From Chitinophagaceae bacterium (GTDB taxonomy: Bacteria; Bacteroidota; Bacteroidia; Chitinophagales; Chitinophagaceae): DNA of 64,000 nt. Numbering within the stretch: the stretch's first letter is position 1; the number at the start of each line of letters is the position of its first letter. The position numbers and the translations under genes are program-made. This document shows positions 47,260 through 56,631 of this stretch, in pieces. Under the pieces are notes generated by a model. That model was given only the letters and a program-made list of their open reading frames with translations. It did not search any database and was not told the DNA's origin. Location of the stretch: contig JADKJI010000015.1 in assembly GCA_016721085.1 (NCBI GenBank), positions 1 to 64,000 of the forward strand, written 5' to 3'.

Positions 47260-48138
47260 TTAATTCCGGGTGTCCAGTCCCCAACTTAATTTATTTCTTA
47301 GGGTCTGGAGGAAATTATTCTCATTCAATCGTACCAGACCAATGTTAAATGCCTCTTTCCTCACTGCTAATTGCACTTTCTTATCAACCAGCTCACGACG
47401 CGAGTCAAGCGCGCAAATGAAATGATCGGCTCTTCCTTCCACTTCGAACGAAATGATATTGTTATCCGGCACTACTATCGGCCTCACATTCAGGTTATGA
47501 GGTGCCACCGGCGTTATCACAAAACTGCCTGAGTCTGGGAATACAACCGGACCGCTGCAGCTCAATGAATAACCTGTAGACCCTGTTGGAGTAGCCACAA
47601 TCAATCCATCTGCCCAATAGGTATTCAGGAACTCCCCATTGAGATAAGTATGAATCTTGATCATCGGCGATGTATCCGTTTTATGGATAGCGAACTCATT
47701 CAATCCATATGGCACATCACCGAATAGTGATTTATTAGCATCCAGGTGAATCAGGGACCTTTTGTCGATGATCATGGTCTGTTTTACCAACGATTGCACC
47801 GCACTGGGAATCTCGTCTTTACCGAGGCTAGCCAAAAACCCCAAACGACCGAAATTGATACCCAAAACTGGGATATTCTTATCACGAACCAGCGTTACCG
47901 TATCCAAAAGAGTGCCATCTCCGCCTAAGCTGATGAGGCAATCTATCGATTCATCCAAATCGCCTGAATTGGTGAAAAGGGAAAACTTATCTGGGAAACG
48001 GAAGGTTGATTTCAATTTTTCAAAGAAGGGCTGATAGATGACCGGCTCCACTTTTTCATTGGCAAGTTCATTTAGCAACTGCTGTACTTCTCCCTGTTGG
48101 TCGTAATCGAGGGCCCTGCTATAGATGGCTACTTTCAT
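47260..48138 (-). CDS. nadK: NAD kinase
   Basis: NadK makes NADP from NAD in the cytoplasm. Motifs: LGGDGTLLD (residues 71-79), GINFGRLGFLA, TYWADGLIVATPTGSTGYSLSCSGPVV and VTPVAPHNLNVRPIVVPD-like ITPVAPHNLNVRP. Length is 292. It lies 45 bases after the BamA-like gene and upstream of DUF6089. Confidence 0.95.
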   Translation of the reverse strand: MKVAIYSRALDYDQQGEVQQLLNELANEKVEPVIYQPFFEKLKSTFRFPDKFSLFTNSGDLDESIDCLISLGGDGTLLDTVTLVRDKNIPVLGINFGRLGFLASLGKDEIPSAVQSLVKQTMIIDKRSLIHLDANKSLFGDVPYGLNEFAIHKTDTSPMIKIHTYLNGEFLNTYWADGLIVATPTGSTGYSLSCSGPVVFPDSGSFVITPVAPHNLNVRPIVVPDNNIISFEVEGRADHFICALDSRRELVDKKVQLAVRKEAFNIGLVRLNENNFLQTLRNKLSWGLDTRN

Positions 48139-48183
48139 TCAGTTATTTTAAGAGATGCAGTAAAACGGCATCTGTAGAAATGT

Positions 48184-49638
48184 CTAGAATTCACTCTTTA
48201 CGTGTAAAAATAACCCGTTTTGTCCTAATTGGTTGAAGCTGTAATCGATTCGAAGCACAAAATCATAGAAACTGACAATATCGATACCAGTACCATAGGT
48301 GTATAAGAAGCGGTTAGTCAGGGAATTCTCTGGATTTACCGGGTTGTGGCTATAGCCCATATCGAAATAGGTTTTCCAGTAAATCCGGAAAGGAATAATA
48401 GCATGTGATTTCGATTTCAGATAAGTGGGTACATTGAAACGGATCAATTCTCTCCTGTAGGTTTGTCGTGCTAAAATACCTGCCACACCATCTACAACAT
48501 AGTCTTCCAATCCCCTCATATACATATCCCCATATCCAAACATCCGTTGATTGATGAAGGGTTGATGGTAAGGCAACCGTAAAGTACCCTGTGCCTGAGT
48601 GGAGAAGCTATTCTTCTTATCAAAGCTCCAGTTTTGGGTGATTTTACCGGCTACCTGCCACATATTCATTTCCTTATTGAATCCCCGCTTCATAAAATTC
48701 ACTTCTCCCATCCATCCGGTAAGAGGATAAGGAATATAGTCAACATTGAAATAATTGAGACTATAAGAAATTTCAGGATACCCAATCTTGTTCTTTCCAT
48801 TAAGGAAATACTTCGGATTGGTCATGACTATCTGGCTATCCACTTCCTGATAAGTATATGCTAACCGAACAGCATGGAAAGTGCGTAATCCGGGACGATA
48901 GGTATAATCAATATTTCCATACCATCTTTTTATTCCACTAAGCGTATCGTTGAATGCCTGTTCATTATCAATTGTTGCATAATTGATTTCCTTATTGTAG
49001 CTATAGGTGAACCCAACCTTATAGCCATGCTTCAGGGTTTTGTCGGCATAAGGTTGCTCGTATTGTAACTGTAACTGCTTCGTATAACCGGTAATTAGCC
49101 AGAACTTCAGTTTATCATTTCGTCCGGTAAAATTATTATAGTTGAATTTGAAACCATAGTTAAGACGATCCAGTCCAGTTCCCTGTTTAAACCATTCTGC
49201 CAGGTTACGATCCACTGGTTTTATATAGGGCAGCGGGAAAATATACCAGCGTTCCTTTACTTCAATATGAATGTCTACATAATAGCCGCGGAAAGCTTTA
49301 AGGGCTACAACTACATCTACAAACAGGGTAGTGTTCATCAATTGCTGGCGGGCAATTTCGAATCCTTTTACCAGATCGGGCAGATAAACGGAATCTCCAG
49401 GCTTAAAGGGCAGTTCCCTTCCAATGATATAGGGCTTTGTTTTTCGGTTGCCTTCGATAATTATATCTCCGATTATGAAAGAGGCGCTTGAATTTGGTTT
49501 TGAATAGAGGCTATCATTGATGTCGCCAACGGGCTGGCGGTTCATCATATCAATTACAGCAGGTTGTGCCCGGAGTATTAGTCCGCAACAAACAAGACAG
49601 GCAATTAATAACCCGCGATATATGATGCTCATCCACAT
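48184..49638 (-). CDS. BamA/TamA-superfamily outer membrane protein with one POTRA domain
   Basis: The signal peptide (IYRGLLIACLVCCGLILRA) is followed by a POTRA-like domain (SFIIGDIIIEGNRKTKPYIIGRELPFKPGD...VVALKAFRGYYVDIHIEVKERWY, residues 50-130) and an Omp85-type barrel ending DYSFNQLGQNGLFLHVKSEF with a C-terminal aromatic. At 484 residues and one POTRA it is smaller than BamA; it may be a dedicated translocator or assembly factor. It lies in the cluster with nadK, and true bamA is 6 kb away. Confidence 0.83.
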   Translation of the reverse strand: MWMSIIYRGLLIACLVCCGLILRAQPAVIDMMNRQPVGDINDSLYSKPNSSASFIIGDIIIEGNRKTKPYIIGRELPFKPGDSVYLPDLVKGFEIARQQLMNTTLFVDVVVALKAFRGYYVDIHIEVKERWYIFPLPYIKPVDRNLAEWFKQGTGLDRLNYGFKFNYNNFTGRNDKLKFWLITGYTKQLQLQYEQPYADKTLKHGYKVGFTYSYNKEINYATIDNEQAFNDTLSGIKRWYGNIDYTYRPGLRTFHAVRLAYTYQEVDSQIVMTNPKYFLNGKNKIGYPEISYSLNYFNVDYIPYPLTGWMGEVNFMKRGFNKEMNMWQVAGKITQNWSFDKKNSFSTQAQGTLRLPYHQPFINQRMFGYGDMYMRGLEDYVVDGVAGILARQTYRRELIRFNVPTYLKSKSHAIIPFRIYWKTYFDMGYSHNPVNPENSLTNRFLYTYGTGIDIVSFYDFVLRIDYSFNQLGQNGLFLHVKSEF

Positions 49639-49727
49639 GCCTGTAAAGGGCTGATTCAGCTTATATGATGAATTAATAGGTACCGGACGAAGATAAGAGA
49701 TGCCGCATTAAATATTCAGGTAGTTCA

Positions 49728-50369
49728 TCAAATGGTCATAATTGCTGCGTAACTCATTTTCGTAGAGTTCTTCTCCAAAAAGTATTTTATCTGGTAATCA
49801 TACCTTTGGAAAGTAGCGATGATATCGGAGATTTCGAATTTATTGATCTTAAGAGTAACAAAAAACGTATCGGTGCTATTATCCCAATAAGTGTTCAGTT
49901 GGGTAATCTGCGCATCGTTGGTTTCCACCAGTTTACTGATTTCAGAGAAGGAAAAACTTCTTTGCTCCATCTCCAGCACAATAACCGCACCGGGTTCGCT
50001 GGCGCCAGTAAGTCGACCCAACTGAAGAAGCAGATCGACAGCACTGATAACCCCTACATATTCCCCATCTTTCTCCGTTACTGGCACTACCGACAAATGG
50101 TATTCATTAGCAGCCTGGATAGCTTCAATGAAATGGGTATGGGCATGAACAGTAACTTTTGAAAAGTGGTCGACAATGGATTGGAGCAATTGCTGATCAT
50201 CGTCCATATCAGTAAGATCGTTTTCAAAAACCAGACCCTGGTACAGGTCGTTCTCTACAACTGGCAGTTCGGATACATGGAACTCATTCATAAGTTCCAG
50301 TGCCCTGGCGGCAGTATCCTGAAGGTTCAGGGTAGGGATGGCGGTGGATATGATTTCTTTATTCAGCAC
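49728..50369 (-). CDS. CBS-domain protein
   Basis: Two CBS motifs span residues 1-125 (TAIPTLNLQDTAARALELMNEFHVSELPVVEN; FIEAIQAANEYHLSVVPVTEKDGEYVGVISAVDLL), followed by an ACT-like C-terminal region (GAVIVLEMEQRSFSFSEISKLVETNDAQI). CBS pairs bind adenosyl ligands and regulate partners. The start is GTG at 50369. It is a recurrent neighbour of nadK in Bacteroidota; the partner is unknown. Confidence 0.82.
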   Translation of the reverse strand: MLNKEIISTAIPTLNLQDTAARALELMNEFHVSELPVVENDLYQGLVFENDLTDMDDDQQLLQSIVDHFSKVTVHAHTHFIEAIQAANEYHLSVVPVTEKDGEYVGVISAVDLLLQLGRLTGASEPGAVIVLEMEQRSFSFSEISKLVETNDAQITQLNTYWDNSTDTFFVTLKINKFEISDIIATFQRYDYQIKYFLEKNSTKMSYAAIMTI

Positions 50370-50497
50370 ACCAAATGGTTTTAGGTTTTTGAAGGGTTGA
50401 GGACCAAATGTTTATTCAATTCCTGTTAGGAATATCCTAAAGCTGGCTCTCTATAAAACGATTAAACCGGTCAATTATTTAAACAAGACGTAAAATA

Positions 50498-51274
50498 TCA
50501 GGCAACCGCTGCCGGCTGATTCAACTTTGTCAGAAATTTATGAAGGATCTTGTTGAATTCGTCTGGCACTTCCATCATTGGAGCGTGACCACATTTATCT
50601 ATGAAATGCAGCTCGCTGTTAGGGATAAGGCGGTGGAATTCACGACCTACGAAAGGAGGTGTAATAGTATCGTTATTGCCCCAAATCAGGAGGGTTGGCT
50701 GCTTGATCTGGTTAAGTTCTTCTCCAAGATTGTTGCGAATGGCACTCTTGGCTAAAGCAATGATTTTTATGGCTTTAAGTCTAACATTCACTATTTCATA
50801 TACTTCATCAACCAGCTCTTTGCTAGCTGTATTAGGATCGTAGAAAGTCAGTTCCGTTTTTTTCTTGATATACTCGTAATCGCCTCTTTTAGGATAGGTA
50901 TCACCCATTCCGTTTTCAAAAAGGCCAGAACTACCGGTAAGAATCAGTGATTTTATCTTTTCAGGATGTTTCAGTACATGTACAAGGGCTACATGACCTC
51001 CCAGAGAGTTACCCAGCAAATGAACGCCGGTATAGTTGCGATGTTCAATGAATTTATTGACGAATTTCTCCAATCCACCTACTGAAGTATGCAATAAATC
51101 GAGGTCAAATAATGGCAGGATAGGAACAATCACTTTGTAGTGGTTACGGAAATAATCCACCAAACCCGTGAAGTTACTCATGGCGCCAAACAATCCATGA
51201 AGCAGGATTAACGGTTCACCCTCACCCACTTCAATAAACTTGAACTTTTCCACCTGTTTGATCTCGTAATCCAT
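50498..51274 (-). CDS. Alpha/beta hydrolase
   Basis: Alpha/beta-hydrolase fold with HGLFGAMSNF (oxyanion loop), nucleophile elbow GNSLGGHVAL (Ser), acid Asp near WGNNDTITPP and catalytic His in DKCGHAPMMEVPDEF. Length 258, no signal peptide, so cytoplasmic. The substrate is unknown; the family includes esterases and C-C hydrolases. Confidence 0.88.
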   Translation of the reverse strand: MDYEIKQVEKFKFIEVGEGEPLILLHGLFGAMSNFTGLVDYFRNHYKVIVPILPLFDLDLLHTSVGGLEKFVNKFIEHRNYTGVHLLGNSLGGHVALVHVLKHPEKIKSLILTGSSGLFENGMGDTYPKRGDYEYIKKKTELTFYDPNTASKELVDEVYEIVNVRLKAIKIIALAKSAIRNNLGEELNQIKQPTLLIWGNNDTITPPFVGREFHRLIPNSELHFIDKCGHAPMMEVPDEFNKILHKFLTKLNQPAAVA

Positions 51275-51347
51275 CTGCTGTTGTAATTCGGTCTGTCAAA
51301 TAATCGCTAAAATAACTGTTTTAAGGCAAATATTACATCTTCAGTGC

Positions 51348-51887
51348 TTAATGCTGAATTTTTTGCGAAAGATTTCCGAAAAAATCTTCCAATTGAGTGA
51401 ACAAGTCTTTGAATACCGGAATCCATTTCCCTATCCCATCAATCACAAAAGGCCCCCAAGGTTGTATATAGGCGAATGTCACCGACTCTTTTATGGTTTT
51501 TTCAGAAATGATATTCAATTGAACCAGAAAGAAAAGGGCCACACTTAAAAGAATCGTATAAAGAACTATATAAAAAAAAGCACCCCCGATTTTATTTACC
51601 CAACCCATCATTGCCACTTCCACAGAGGCTTCTATCAGTTTCGCTACCATCCTTATCAATAAAACCACAGCAATGAATACCGCCAGAAAAGATAATACTG
51701 GCAACCATTGTGCAGAAATATTTACAGAGTCTTTCAGATATCCTGCAACTACTGCAGAAAGTTTTATGGCTGCTGCCAAACCCACAATAAATGCCAATAA
51801 CGAAAATACGGCTACAATCAGTCCTTTCTGAAACCCTCTGAAAATGGCCAGCACCATCATACCAAGAAAAGCGAGGTCAATGATCAT
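51348..51887 (-). CDS. CvpA family membrane protein
   Basis: Four hydrophobic helices over 179 residues with the CvpA start MIIDLAFLGMMVLAIFRGFQKGLIVAVFSLLAFIVGLAAAI and a central GWVNKIGGAFFYIVLYTILLSV. CvpA proteins are linked to colicin V production and envelope stress, but the molecular role is unclear. It lies 33 bases after the yqeY-like gene. Confidence 0.85.
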   Translation of the reverse strand: MIIDLAFLGMMVLAIFRGFQKGLIVAVFSLLAFIVGLAAAIKLSAVVAGYLKDSVNISAQWLPVLSFLAVFIAVVLLIRMVAKLIEASVEVAMMGWVNKIGGAFFYIVLYTILLSVALFFLVQLNIISEKTIKESVTFAYIQPWGPFVIDGIGKWIPVFKDLFTQLEDFFGNLSQKIQH

Positions 51888-51920
51888 AGGCTTCTTTTGA
51901 TGTAAGCTACTGAAAACTGA

Positions 51921-52373
51921 TTATTTACTAAGCAATTCCTTTACCAGGTTACTGATAGTTTTACCATCTGCTCTTCCTGCAAATTGTTTTGTAGCCACAC
52001 CCATCACTTTCCCCATATCGGCTGGAGAACTGGCTCCTGTTGCTTCAATGATCTTTTGCAACTCCACCCTTATCTCTTCTTCGCTTAATGGTTTAGGTAA
52101 GAACTTCTCTATAACTTCTATCTCCTCCCTTTCCTTTGAAGCCAGGTCTTCCCTGTTTTGTTGAGTGAATATTTCAAGGGAATCCTTACGCTGCTTCACC
52201 AATTTCTGCAAGAGCTTTATCTCCGCATCAGGTGTCACTTCACCACCAGCACCTTCAGAAGTTTTTGCCAGGATGATAGCAGCTTTTATAGCCCTTAGAC
52301 TACGTACAGTTTTTTCATCTTTTGCCAGCATAGCGGTTTTCAACTCGCCCATTATCTGTTGCTCCAGGTTCAT
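51921..52373 (-). CDS. GatB/YqeY domain protein
   Basis: A 150-residue helical protein: MNLEQQIMGELKTAMLAKDEKTVRSLRAIKAAI, EIEVIEKFLPKPLSEEEIR, and the C-terminal DMGKVMGVATKQFAGRADGKTISNLVKELL. This is the stand-alone YqeY family, related to the tail of GatB; it may bind tRNA. It sits 18 bases after gldC. Confidence 0.92.
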   Translation of the reverse strand: MNLEQQIMGELKTAMLAKDEKTVRSLRAIKAAIILAKTSEGAGGEVTPDAEIKLLQKLVKQRKDSLEIFTQQNREDLASKEREEIEVIEKFLPKPLSEEEIRVELQKIIEATGASSPADMGKVMGVATKQFAGRADGKTISNLVKELLSK

Positions 52374-52391
52374 ATTTTAATGTATTAGATC

Positions 52392-52739
52392 CTATAATTT
52401 ATTTTCTTTCAGCTGAATTTCATGGAATTTTTTCTGGAAATCCTTCGCGAATTTCTTCATTTCATCTACCAGTTCCTTTTGGTGGGTCGCCCTTTCAAAA
52501 GAATCAGCCATGGTCATAAAGGTCTGGAAATAAAAATCGGCCATTTCATCGACCATCATTTCCTTCGTCCAAAGGTCCATTCTTAACGCCGCCTTGTCTG
52601 CTCCATCCCAAAAAGAGATCATCACAGCTTTGGCTATCCTGCCATTATCGGCACTGCTGTCGGTGGCCTTCCAACTGATCTGTTCAGGTACCCGGTTGGC
52701 ATCCAGTGCCACATCGATCGTTATAGTTGATTGTTGCAT
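52392..52739 (-). CDS. gldC: Gliding motility protein GldC
   Basis: GldC is a small soluble protein that supports gliding, with homologues throughout Bacteroidota. The protein of 115 residues has the family start STITIDVALDANRVPEQISWKATDS, then AKAVMISFWDGADKAALRMDLWTKEMMVDEM and FYFQTFMTMADSFERAT. It starts the long minus-strand run gldC-yqeY-cvpA-hydrolase. A TATTTTTG -7 box lies upstream. Confidence 0.9.
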   Translation of the reverse strand: MQQSTITIDVALDANRVPEQISWKATDSSADNGRIAKAVMISFWDGADKAALRMDLWTKEMMVDEMADFYFQTFMTMADSFERATHQKELVDEMKKFAKDFQKKFHEIQLKENKL

Positions 52740-52773
52740 AGTCGTTTATTAGTAAAAAGAAAGAAATTATCCA

Positions 52774-52781
52774 CAAAAATA
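52774..52781 (-). promoter_or_regulatory. -7 box for gldC (TATTTTTG)
   Basis: Minus-strand TATTTTTG matches TAnnTTTG and would give a leader of about 30 bases. The -33 element is weak. The rest of the 270-base divergent gap to the next gene shows no clear feature. Confidence 0.45.
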
Positions 52782-53012
52782 CCATTCTAAAGTCTTTTTT
52801 CAGGTAGAATTACCCATAAATGCAAAATACAGGCTGGATGCTGGAGGCTTAATGCTCAGTCTATCAACAAAGAAGAGCAGGATTAGTAAAATCACGATGC
52901 CAAAAAATTCGGAAAATACGGTGCGGGAAATTAAAGTAGAAACCCGTTGCGAACCGATTTAACGTTGACTAATTTTACTCTGAAATCCGATTACCTAAGT
53001 AAAACTGTACCT

Positions 53013-54221
53013 ATGAAACATGTATACTCTAAGGTGCCCATAATCCTGGCATTCGTTGTGTTGATTTTTTACTTACCTACCCAATCATATTCTCAATGTT
53101 TATGTACTGATGGAAGTACGCCTCAAGTCTTAACCGTTCAACAGACCCGTATCATCAGGCCTATTGACGACTCTACCAATTTCGATCTTCCGCAATTTGA
53201 CCCGTCTATCGGACAGTTGGTTTGTGCGAAAGTGTTCGCGAACATCACATCTGTGATTCGTATGCGACTCGAAAACGATGAGATTTATCCTTTGTCGTAT
53301 AGGATCGCCTATACTCGTACAGACGTTGTTTCTGGCCCAGGTTTAACTCCACCATTGACAAACAACTTTACAAAAAACTATGGCCCTTATAACCTGGACG
53401 CATCAGACGGCAACCCGTTTAGCGGTCCGGATTATGTTGGTATTGGCCCCGACAGTGTATTGAAGAATAAAAACATCAATCGCACTGTCACTAACCTGGT
53501 TCCTTTCCTCGGTTATGGTACCGTTCCTTATTTCTATAAGGTTACTGGTAAAACTACCGTTACAGGTGGTATCAACTACATCTTTTCTGTAAGTTCACAA
53601 GACTATGTAACAGTAGGAATAAACTATAACTATTGTCCAAATGCCTTGCTCGATCTTACTATGAAAGATTTCATAGCTGTCCTCAAAGCAAGAGATGAAG
53701 TTCAGTTAAGCTGGACGACCCTCAACGAAACAAAGGGCAATCAGTATGAAGTGGAACTAAGCAGTAATGGAACCGATTTCCAGGCTGTTGGAACCATTGA
53801 ATCAAGCGCTTTATCTGGAAGTACTTCTACAAAATATGCTTTCCCTTATCATATGAGTCAGGGAAATAATGCGAAGGTTTACTTCAAGGTAAAACAGACA
53901 ACAGCAGCAGGTAAGGTGACTTACTCACCAGTACGTCAGATAACAACAAGTGCTGTTCAAGTAAACAATGTTGCTGTATATCCAAACCCTGCCCGTTCAA
54001 AAGTACAGTTACAATTTGAGCAGGTTCTGCAAGGTAATTACAGCATCGACCTGGTGAATATGAATGGTCAGGTGGTATTCCACAAGCTGGTAAGGCTTGA
54101 GAAGACACCAATCATCGACATTGACCTGGGAACTACTCCTCCGGCTGGTGTATATCACCTCCGCGCTAAGGAATTGACCAGCAACAAGACTTATTCATCC
54201 AAACTGATCATTTCACAATAA
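53013..54221 (+). CDS. Secreted protein with T9SS type A sorting domain
   Basis: ATG at 53013 (MKHVYSKVPIILAFVVLIF) starts a clean signal peptide ending at SYSQ. The N-terminal half has Cys-rich CLCTDGSTP and beta-strand-rich sequence with no recognised domain. A fibronectin-like unit (VQLSWTTLNETKGNQYEVELSSNG) precedes the sorting domain (VAVYPNPARSKVQLQF...AGVYHLRAKELTSNKTYSSKLIIS). It should pass through the T9SS to the cell surface. A strong terminator follows 20 bases on. Confidence 0.85.
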   Translation: MKHVYSKVPIILAFVVLIFYLPTQSYSQCLCTDGSTPQVLTVQQTRIIRPIDDSTNFDLPQFDPSIGQLVCAKVFANITSVIRMRLENDEIYPLSYRIAYTRTDVVSGPGLTPPLTNNFTKNYGPYNLDASDGNPFSGPDYVGIGPDSVLKNKNINRTVTNLVPFLGYGTVPYFYKVTGKTTVTGGINYIFSVSSQDYVTVGINYNYCPNALLDLTMKDFIAVLKARDEVQLSWTTLNETKGNQYEVELSSNGTDFQAVGTIESSALSGSTSTKYAFPYHMSQGNNAKVYFKVKQTTAAGKVTYSPVRQITTSAVQVNNVAVYPNPARSKVQLQFEQVLQGNYSIDLVNMNGQVVFHKLVRLEKTPIIDIDLGTTPPAGVYHLRAKELTSNKTYSSKLIISQ

Positions 54222-54241
54222 AACACCCATAACAAACAACG

Positions 54242-54268
54242 AAAAAGGCCCTGCAACAGGGCCTTTTT
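54242..54268 (+). terminator. Intrinsic terminator after the T9SS cargo gene
   Basis: Perfect stem aaaaaggccctg/cagggccttttt with a three-base loop and a T tract. Confidence 0.9.
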
Positions 54269-54289
54269 CATGTTGTGCGTTTACTTCAT

Positions 54290-54297
54290 TACATTTG
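54290..54297 (+). promoter_or_regulatory. -7 box for DUF4290 gene (TACATTTG)
   Basis: TACATTTG matches TAnnTTTG, 20 bases before the ATG at 54318. Candidate TTG sits upstream but at a short spacing. Confidence 0.45.
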
Positions 54298-54317
54298 CTA
54301 CTACCAATTAATTTTTC

Positions 54318-55043
54318 ATGGAGTATAATACACTAAGGAACCATCTGATCATGAAGGAATATGGCCGCCATATCCAGCGCATGATAGAATACCTGCTGAG
54401 TATCGAGGATAAGGAAACGCGTCAGCGTAATGCTTATGCCGTGATAGAACTGATGGGGTTCCTGAATCCACACCTAAAGAACGTAGAAGATTTCCGTCAT
54501 AAACTATGGGATCATCTTTTCCTGATATCCGATTTCAAACTGGATGTTGATTCTCCTTATCCGATCCCTACCCGCGAAACTTTGCGCTCTAAACCAAAGA
54601 ACCTTCCTTATCCTAAAAGATACCCACGTTTCTCTCATTTAGGTAAGAATCTGGAACTGGTTATAGACAAGGCTCTGGTTGAAGAGAATCCTGAAAAGAA
54701 ACAAGGCTTTGCCAATGCCGTTGCCTACTATATGAAATTAGCCTATAGCAACTGGCATAAGGAAAATGTACATGATGATGCTATTCAGTCGGAACTGGGC
54801 TCACTCACTAAAGGACAACTGACATTCACCAATACACCATTTGTTCGCAGTGCCCGTCCTTCAGAAATCCGTGAAAGAGATAATGGCGGACGTTTCGGTG
54901 GTAATGATTACAGGAACAAGCGCAAGCCTAATTACGGCCAGCAGCAACGTGGCGGCGGCGGAGGTGGCAACCGTGACAGGAACGACCGTAACGATCGCAA
55001 TGGCGGTGGTGGTGGACAGAAATTCAAAAAGAAACGCTATTAA
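54318..55043 (+). CDS. DUF4290 protein with Gly/Arg/Asn-rich tail
   Basis: The first 170 residues match DUF4290 of Bacteroidota: MEYNTLRNHLIMKEYGRHIQ, TRQRNAYAVIELMGFLNPHLK, KLWDHLFLISDF, KGQLTFTNTPF. The last 60 are low complexity, rich in Gly, Arg, Asn and Asp (an RGG-like tail), a pattern common in RNA-binding proteins. The function is unknown. It is next to murA, as in many relatives. Confidence 0.88.
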   Translation: MEYNTLRNHLIMKEYGRHIQRMIEYLLSIEDKETRQRNAYAVIELMGFLNPHLKNVEDFRHKLWDHLFLISDFKLDVDSPYPIPTRETLRSKPKNLPYPKRYPRFSHLGKNLELVIDKALVEENPEKKQGFANAVAYYMKLAYSNWHKENVHDDAIQSELGSLTKGQLTFTNTPFVRSARPSEIRERDNGGRFGGNDYRNKRKPNYGQQQRGGGGGGNRDRNDRNDRNGGGGGQKFKKKRY

Positions 55044-55065
55044 TTCCAACTTCGATAATAGAAAT

Positions 55066-55098
55066 AAAAGTTGAGTCCTTACTGGCTCAACTTTTTTT
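55066..55098 (+). terminator. Intrinsic terminator between DUF4290 gene and murA
   Basis: Stem aaaagttgag/ctcaactttt (55066-55075 with 55086-55095) and a run of seven T. It separates DUF4290 from murA, so murA needs its own promoter or read-through. Confidence 0.85.
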
Positions 55099-55152
55099 GT
55101 TTATCCCGCTTAGTAATACAAAATTTGACCCGGCAAACATATCCCGCTATTT

Positions 55153-56463
55153 ATGCATTCATTTGAAGTAACAGGAGGAAAAAAACTTAAGGGCGAAATC
55201 ATTCCGCAGGGTGCGAAGAATGAAGCGCTACAAATCATCAGTGCTGTATTATTAACGCCTGAAGCAGTAACTATCACTAACATACCAGATATACTCGATG
55301 TAAATCTGTTGATAGAATTGCTGGGCGATATGAATGTAAATATCGAAAGGCCGCAACGCGATACATGCATATTCAAAGCCGATAATGTAAATATCGATTA
55401 CCTGCATAGTGAAACCTTCCGCAAAAAAAGCGGGCGTTTAAGAGGCTCTGTAATGCTTGCTGGTCCTATGTTGTCAAGATTCCGCAAAGCCTTTATCCCG
55501 AAACCAGGGGGTGATAAGATAGGCCGTCGCCGACTCGATACCCATATCATTGGATTTGAAAAACTAGGCGCTACTTTCAATTACCACGCAGAAGATGGCT
55601 TCTTTCACCTCGAAGCACCTGATTTAAGAGGTTGCCAGTTATTGCTGGATGAACCATCCGTTACAGGTACTGCCAATGTGGTTATGGCTTCGGCTATGGC
55701 TAAGGGCATTACTACTATTTATAATGCCGCCTGCGAACCCTATATTCAACAGCTATGTAAAATGCTGAACAGAATGGGAGCAAAAATTTCCGGTATCGGA
55801 AGTAACCTGCTTGTGATTGACGGAGTAAGCTATCTGGGAGGAACAGAACATCGTATGCTACCCGATATGATCGAGATTGGATCTTTTATCGGAATGGCGG
55901 CCATGACGCAAGGAGATATCACTATCAAGAATGCGGGTATTGAACATCTCGGCATCATACCTGATAAATTCAAACAATTGGGCATCGCTATGGAATTCAT
56001 AGGCGATGATATCCATATACCTGAACAGGATATCTACGAAATACAACGATACCTCGACGGTGGTGTTCTCACTATTTATGATCATCCCTGGCCAGGTTTT
56101 ACTCCAGATTTATTAAGTATCGTTCTTGTTACAGCTATTCAGGCAAGAGGCAGTGTTCTTATTCATCAGAAAATGTTTGAGAGCCGCCTTTTCTTTGTAG
56201 ATAAACTGATAGATATGGGTGCCCAGATCATACTTTGTGATCCGCACCGCGCTGTTGTGATTGGGCTTGAAAGAGAGCAACAATTAAGAGGTATCACAAT
56301 GAGCAGCCCTGATATACGTGCCGGGGTATCACTTCTAATTGCAGCATTAAGCGCCGAAGGAAAAAGCATTATCCAGAATATTGAACAGATAGATAGAGGT
56401 TACCAGCAGATAGATACGCGGCTTAGACAAATAGGAGCATCAATAAAGAGAATTGAGGGGTAA
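55153..56463 (+). CDS. murA: UDP-N-acetylglucosamine 1-carboxyvinyltransferase with Asp in place of active-site Cys
   Basis: MurA performs the first committed step of peptidoglycan synthesis, adding enolpyruvate from PEP to UDP-GlcNAc. The inside-out barrel repeats and motifs are complete: GAKNEALQI (Lys22), GPMLSRFRKAFIPKPGG, RRRLDTHI, MLPDMIEIGSF, and the C-terminal DRGYQQIDTRLRQIGA. Length is 436. The active-site loop reads PGGDKIGRRR; E. coli has PGGCTIGARP with Cys115. Here Asp121 takes that place, as in mycobacterial and chlamydial enzymes known to resist fosfomycin. Confidence 0.95.
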   Translation: MHSFEVTGGKKLKGEIIPQGAKNEALQIISAVLLTPEAVTITNIPDILDVNLLIELLGDMNVNIERPQRDTCIFKADNVNIDYLHSETFRKKSGRLRGSVMLAGPMLSRFRKAFIPKPGGDKIGRRRLDTHIIGFEKLGATFNYHAEDGFFHLEAPDLRGCQLLLDEPSVTGTANVVMASAMAKGITTIYNAACEPYIQQLCKMLNRMGAKISGIGSNLLVIDGVSYLGGTEHRMLPDMIEIGSFIGMAAMTQGDITIKNAGIEHLGIIPDKFKQLGIAMEFIGDDIHIPEQDIYEIQRYLDGGVLTIYDHPWPGFTPDLLSIVLVTAIQARGSVLIHQKMFESRLFFVDKLIDMGAQIILCDPHRAVVIGLEREQQLRGITMSSPDIRAGVSLLIAALSAEGKSIIQNIEQIDRGYQQIDTRLRQIGASIKRIEG

Positions 56464-56493
56464 ATAAAATTCAACACCTAACCTCACCCCCTG

Positions 56494-56517
56494 CCCCCTC
56501 TCCTGAAGGAGAGGGGG
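56494..56517. repeat. Palindromic repeat ccccctctcc-tgaa-ggagaggggg
   Basis: Perfect 10-base stem with a four-base loop, 31 bases after murA. It is followed by ttggaacttattgaac words that also occur at 22279-22316 and, inverted, at 60000-60033. It could act as a transcript-stabilising hairpin; no T tract. Confidence 0.65.
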
Positions 56518-56631
56518 TAAGTATACCACCCTTTGGAACTTATTGAACACTTGAACTTATTGAACCGCCGCCCTTCTATTAAAAACTTACTCACCCGCAC
56601 AGTCTTTTCAAATCTTTGCTTTTCTTTGCGC

